Origin: Helicobacter turcicus
Lineage (GTDB): Bacteria; Campylobacterota; Campylobacteria; Campylobacterales; Helicobacteraceae
Direction: 5' to 3'
NCBI RefSeq assembly: GCF_019711685.1
Contig: NZ_JAIGYQ010000003.1
Location: forward strand, 1-64,000
Length of the DNA stretch: 64,000 nt
Positions within the stretch are counted from its first letter, which is position 1, and each line of letters starts with the position of its first letter. The notes beneath the pieces were generated by a model. That model saw only the letters and a program-made list of their open reading frames with translations, made no database searches and was not told where the DNA came from. This document shows positions 56,809 to 64,000 of the stretch, piece after piece. A program made the translations under genes and the position numbers.

Positions 56809-56988
56809 ATGAAAAAATTAGTTACCTATTATAGACTATCCAAAGAAGAATTATCCAAGGTTATTTTTCCTACAAAAGAACAAGTAAGAAATGCTTTTAT
56901 TTCCGTGATTCTTGTTGTGACGGTCATTGCTCTATTTTTAGCGTTAGCAGATTTCATTCTTGGCAGTTTTGTTTCTAGTATTTTATAA
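56809..56988 (+). CDS. secE: Preprotein translocase subunit SecE
   Basis: 59 residues, the short single-span form. Amphipathic VTYYRLSKEELSKVIFPTKE with the conserved Pro, then one membrane helix (FISVILVVTVIALFLALADF). Part of SecYEG. Position before nusG is diagnostic. ATG 56809. Confidence 0.93.
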   Translation: MKKLVTYYRLSKEELSKVIFPTKEQVRNAFISVILVVTVIALFLALADFILGSFVSSIL

Positions 56989-57002
56989 GTTAGGATTTGT
57001 TT

Positions 57003-57533
57003 ATGGCGTTGTATTGGTATGCAATTCAGACATATTTTGGTAGTGAACAAGCTGTAAAGCGCGGAATTGAGAATCTCGTAAGAGAACATCACTTAGAAGA
57101 AAGAATCACAGATATTGTTGTTCCTACAGAAGATATTATTGAAGTAAAAAACAACAAGAAAAAAATCAGTGAGCGTAGTCTTTATCCCGGATATGTTTTT
57201 GTAAAAGTTGATCTAGATACAGCCTTATGGCATACCATTCAATCTTTACCTAAAGTGAGTCGTTTTATTGGAGAATCCAAAAAACCAACACCACTAAGTG
57301 AAGCAGATATTAATCATATTATTGAAAAAGTGCAGAATCGTGCAGCTCCAAAACCAAAGATTATCTTTGAAGCAGGGGAAGTTGTAAGAATTATTGAAGG
57401 ACCTTTTGCAAATTTTACAGGCACTGTTGAAGAATATGATATGGAGCATCGTAAGTTAAAGCTTAATGTTTCAATTTTTGGTCGTAGCACACCCATTGAG
57501 ATACTTTATTCACAAGTGGAAAAAATAGTTTAA
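57003..57533 (+). CDS. nusG: Transcription termination/antitermination factor NusG
   Basis: 176 residues from ATG 57003 (TAGGA 7 bases upstream; TTG 56997 is in frame but less likely). N-terminal NGN domain WYAIQTYFGSEQAVKRGIEN with LYPGYVFVKVDLD, and C-terminal KOW domain EAGEVVRIIEGPFANFTGTV. Binds RNA polymerase and S10 or Rho. Confidence 0.95.
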   Translation: MALYWYAIQTYFGSEQAVKRGIENLVREHHLEERITDIVVPTEDIIEVKNNKKKISERSLYPGYVFVKVDLDTALWHTIQSLPKVSRFIGESKKPTPLSEADINHIIEKVQNRAAPKPKIIFEAGEVVRIIEGPFANFTGTVEEYDMEHRKLKLNVSIFGRSTPIEILYSQVEKIV

Positions 57534-57555
57534 CAACTAAAAACAAGGATAAGTT

Positions 57556-57981
57556 ATGGCAAAGAAAATTATTGGCGAACTTAAGCTTCAAATTCCTGCA
57601 GGAAAAGCAAATCCATCTCCTCCTGTAGGTCCGGCACTAGGTCAACGTGGTGTGAATATTATGGAGTTTTGCAAAGCGTTTAATGAGAAAACAAAAGATA
57701 TGGGAAATTTTAATATTCCTGTTATCATCACAGTTTATCAAGATAAGAGCTTTACATTTATTACCAAAAAACCACCCGTAACGGATTTAATTAAAAAAGC
57801 TGCTGGAATCCAAAAAGGTTCAGACAATCCTTTGAAAAACAAAGTGGGCAAACTTACAAAAGCTCAAGTTTTGGATATTGTTAAAACTAAAATGGATGAT
57901 TTGAATGCTAATACAGAAGAAGCGGCAATCAAAATTATTGAAGGAAGTGCTCGTAGTATGGGCATTGAAGTTGTAGATTAA
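57556..57981 (+). CDS. rplK: 50S ribosomal protein L11
   Basis: 141 residues. [20 protein letters not shown] and [15 protein letters not shown] are the canonical N-terminal blocks; C-terminal rRNA-binding [10 protein letters not shown]. Start of the ribosomal stalk operon behind nusG. Confidence 0.97.
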   Translation: MAKKIIGELKLQIPAGKANPSPPVGPALGQRGVNIMEFCKAFNEKTKDMGNFNIPVIITVYQDKSFTFITKKPPVTDLIKKAAGIQKGSDNPLKNKVGKLTKAQVLDIVKTKMDDLNANTEEAAIKIIEGSARSMGIEVVD

Positions 57982-58003
57982 AAAGACGCGTTGGAGTATA
58001 GAA

Positions 58004-58708
58004 ATGGCAAAAAAATTAACAAAAAGAATGCAAAATCTTCTTAGTAAGGTAGATTGCACAAAAATATACGATATTACAACCGCTTCTGCAACGGTTAAGT
58101 CTTTAGCATCGGCTAAGTTTGACGAAACGGTTGAAGTTGCGTTGAGTTTAGGTGTAGATCCAAGACATGCAGACCAAATGATTCGCGGGGCAGTTGTGTT
58201 GCCAAATGGAACAGGTAAAAGTGTGCGTGTAGCAGTTTTTGCAAAAGGTGCGAAAGCCGATGAAGCAAAAGCAGCAGGAGCAGATGTTGTCGGTGATGAT
58301 GACTTAGCGGAGCAAATTAAAAATGGTGATTTGAATTTTGATATGGTCATTGCAACACCTGATATGATGGCTTTGGTGGGTAAAGTAGGTAGAATATTAG
58401 GACCAAAAGGTCTAATGCCAAACCCAAAAACAGGCACTGTAACAATGGAGATTTCAAAGGCTGTAAGCAATGCAAAAAGTGGACAAGTGAATTACCGCGT
58501 AGATAAAAAAGGAATCATTCACGCTCCAGTTGGTAAAGCAAGTTTTGATGCGAAAAAGCTTGAAGAAAATATCATTGCTCTTGTGAAAAATATCAATAAA
58601 CAAAAACCAGCAAGTGCAAAAGGCAAATATATTAAAAATGCAACATTAGCCCTAACAATGAGTCCATCTTTAACACTAGATACTCAAGAGCTAATTGATA
58701 TGAAATAA
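58004..58708 (+). CDS. rplA: 50S ribosomal protein L1
   Basis: 234 residues. [50 protein letters not shown] and [15 protein letters not shown] are L1 signatures. L1 often represses its own operon by binding the mRNA. Follows rplK by 22 bases. Confidence 0.97.
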   Translation: MAKKLTKRMQNLLSKVDCTKIYDITTASATVKSLASAKFDETVEVALSLGVDPRHADQMIRGAVVLPNGTGKSVRVAVFAKGAKADEAKAAGADVVGDDDLAEQIKNGDLNFDMVIATPDMMALVGKVGRILGPKGLMPNPKTGTVTMEISKAVSNAKSGQVNYRVDKKGIIHAPVGKASFDAKKLEENIIALVKNINKQKPASAKGKYIKNATLALTMSPSLTLDTQELIDMK

Positions 58709-58798
58709 TTTATTCTTGTTTTTATCTTAGACTAATGACTATAGGGGCTTTAAGCTTAAAATTTACCCTGTATAAGTCTTTCGTCTGAAAGGAGGTTA
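58709..58798 (+). promoter_or_regulatory. Leader of rplJ, candidate L10 leader element
   Basis: 90-base gap between rplA and rplJ. It holds a 12-base palindrome (58749-58760) and a small hairpin CTTTC-GTCT-GAAAG at 58778-58791 whose 3' arm touches the AGGAGG ribosome site. Placement fits the L10-L7/L12 autoregulatory leader known in bacteria; structure not calculated. Confidence 0.45.
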
Positions 58799-58801
58799 AT
58801 G

Positions 58802-59284
58802 ATGACAAAAGCAGAAAAGACTGCTCTGATTGAAAATCTTACTGCAGAATTTAAAGCATCAAATGCGATTATTGTTTGCGACTATAAAGGTTTAACTGTT
58901 AAAGAATTGGAGACTTTAAGAGCAAACGCAAGAGAACAAAATGCAAAAGTTCAAGTGATTAAAAATACGCTTGCATCTATTGCATTAAAAAATTCTAGCG
59001 TTGAGGGATTGGAGCTAAAAGAGAACAATATTTTTGTTTGGAGCGAAGATCAAATCTCTCTAGCAAAAGTAGTTAGCAAATTCTCGGGTTCTGTGGGTGG
59101 CAAATTGGTAATCAAAAATGGTTGCTTAGAAGGCGAAGTTGTGGATGCAAAACATATTGAAGCTGTTTCAAAATTACCATCCAAAGAAGAGCTTATTGGT
59201 ATGTTGTTGTCCGTTTGGACTGCTCCTGCTCGTTATTTTGTTACAGGGTTGGATAATTTACGCAAAGAAAAAGAAGCGCAATAA
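58802..59284 (+). CDS. rplJ: 50S ribosomal protein L10
   Basis: 160 residues from ATG 58802, 6 bases after AGGAGG; ATG 58799 is only 3 bases away and less likely. [20 protein letters not shown] and [20 protein letters not shown] are typical. Anchors L7/L12 dimers to the ribosome. Confidence 0.95.
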   Translation: MTKAEKTALIENLTAEFKASNAIIVCDYKGLTVKELETLRANAREQNAKVQVIKNTLASIALKNSSVEGLELKENNIFVWSEDQISLAKVVSKFSGSVGGKLVIKNGCLEGEVVDAKHIEAVSKLPSKEELIGMLLSVWTAPARYFVTGLDNLRKEKEAQ

Positions 59285-59300
59285 AAATTAGGAGAAAATT

Positions 59301-59675
59301 ATGGCAATTTCAAAAGAAGATGTATTAGAATATATCGGTAACCTTTCAGTTATGGAACTCTCAGAACTCGTAAAAGCTTTTGAAGAGAAATTTGGTGTAT
59401 CCGCAGCACCAACGGTTGTTGCAGGTGCTGTTGCTGGTGGTGGAGCAGCTGTTGCTGAAGAAAAAACTGAGTTTGATATTATCCTTACAGATAGCGGCGA
59501 TAAGAAAATCAATGTTATTAAAGTTGTAAGAGAGGTAACAGGGCTTGGACTAAAAGAAGCAAAAGATGCAGTTGAGAAGACTCCATTTACCGTTAAAGAA
59601 GGCGTTAAAAAAGAAGACGCTGATGCAATTAAAGCAAAATTTGAAGAAGCTGGTGCAAAAGTCGATATTAAATAA
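59301..59675 (+). CDS. rplL: 50S ribosomal protein L7/L12
   Basis: 124 residues. N-terminal dimer helix, Ala/Gly-rich hinge ([20 protein letters not shown]), and the factor-binding domain [20 protein letters not shown] ... [10 protein letters not shown]. Ends the stalk gene pair; a hairpin follows. Confidence 0.97.
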   Translation: MAISKEDVLEYIGNLSVMELSELVKAFEEKFGVSAAPTVVAGAVAGGGAAVAEEKTEFDIILTDSGDKKINVIKVVREVTGLGLKEAKDAVEKTPFTVKEGVKKEDADAIKAKFEEAGAKVDIK

Positions 59676-59680
59676 TTTTG

Positions 59681-59710
59681 GGGGCTTTTTATGTCCCCTA
59701 TTTTCATTTT
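59681..59710 (+). terminator. Weak hairpin with T-rich tail between rplL and rpoB
   Basis: GGGGGC and GTCCCC (59681-59686, 59694-59699) can pair around a 7-base loop, followed by a T-rich stretch. It may attenuate transcription into rpoB rather than stop it. Confidence 0.45.
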
Positions 59711-59743
59711 TCTTCCAAAATTCTACATTTATTATAGAGGTAA

Positions 59744-64000
<4,257 letters not shown>

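Noticed and set aside
57820-58470. Long minus-strand frame opposite rplK/rplA
   Set aside because: It mirrors two certain ribosomal protein genes, has no ribosome site and shows no family motif.

Overview
The window looks like a chromosomal segment of an AT-rich Campylobacterota bacterium, most likely an enterohepatic Helicobacter. The support is gene content and order: an aroQ-pepQ-folK-flhF-flhG-fliA-fliM-fliY block arranged as I recall it from Helicobacter pylori; rpsO-flhA-DHH phosphoesterase; pseB-pseC-pseF for pseudaminic acid; a Hef-like TolC/adaptor/RND efflux set; bamA followed by a menaquinone radical SAM enzyme; and an rpoB gene that reads straight into rpoC sequence. The species cannot be fixed from the sequence alone.

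Layout. 1-1019: 5' part of a chemoreceptor gene (minus). 1144-2185: rsmD and a small unknown gene (minus). 2339-9840: shikimate, peptidase, folate and flagellar operon (plus). 9849-12534: a switchable MBOAT O-acyltransferase and its partner. 12572-14708: PNPOx-like protein, mnmA, a PerR/Fur-family regulator. 14705-17524: pse operon (minus). 17643-22982: tripartite efflux pump. 23083-24263: frameshifted hipA. 24422-31862: tyrA, bamA, mqnC-like gene, M16-like gene, recG. 31894-37580: switchable radical SAM gene, rpsO, flhA, DHH phosphoesterase, small gene, purN. 37570-49731: surface glycan island with a CgtA-like transferase, GT2, GT4 and GT8 transferases, methyltransferases and wecB. 49779-54462: rny, MTHFS, membrane protein and TonB receptor (minus). 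54665-64000: tRNA-Thr/Tyr/Gly/Thr, tuf, rpmG, tRNA-Trp, secE, nusG, rplK, rplA, rplJ, rplL, rpoB(C).

The standout feature is a set of twelve poly-G tracts of 9-13 bases in ten genes, plus one (AT)10 tract. Nearly all these genes make or modify surface glycans. I worked out the reading frame on each side of every tract: two genes are in frame (ON), seven are out of frame only because of the tract (OFF), and one is also broken by other frameshifts. In all twelve tracts the G run lies on the plus strand of this window, even in the one minus-strand gene, where it encodes proline instead of glycine. The region therefore reads as a combinatorial phase-variation locus for LOS/capsule-like glycan structure, glycan O-acylation and supply of UDP-ManNAc. 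The stored sequence is one of many possible states.

The remaining genes form ordinary operons with short overlaps. Promoters of the form TGC-TAnAAT (extended -10) recur in front of several of them.
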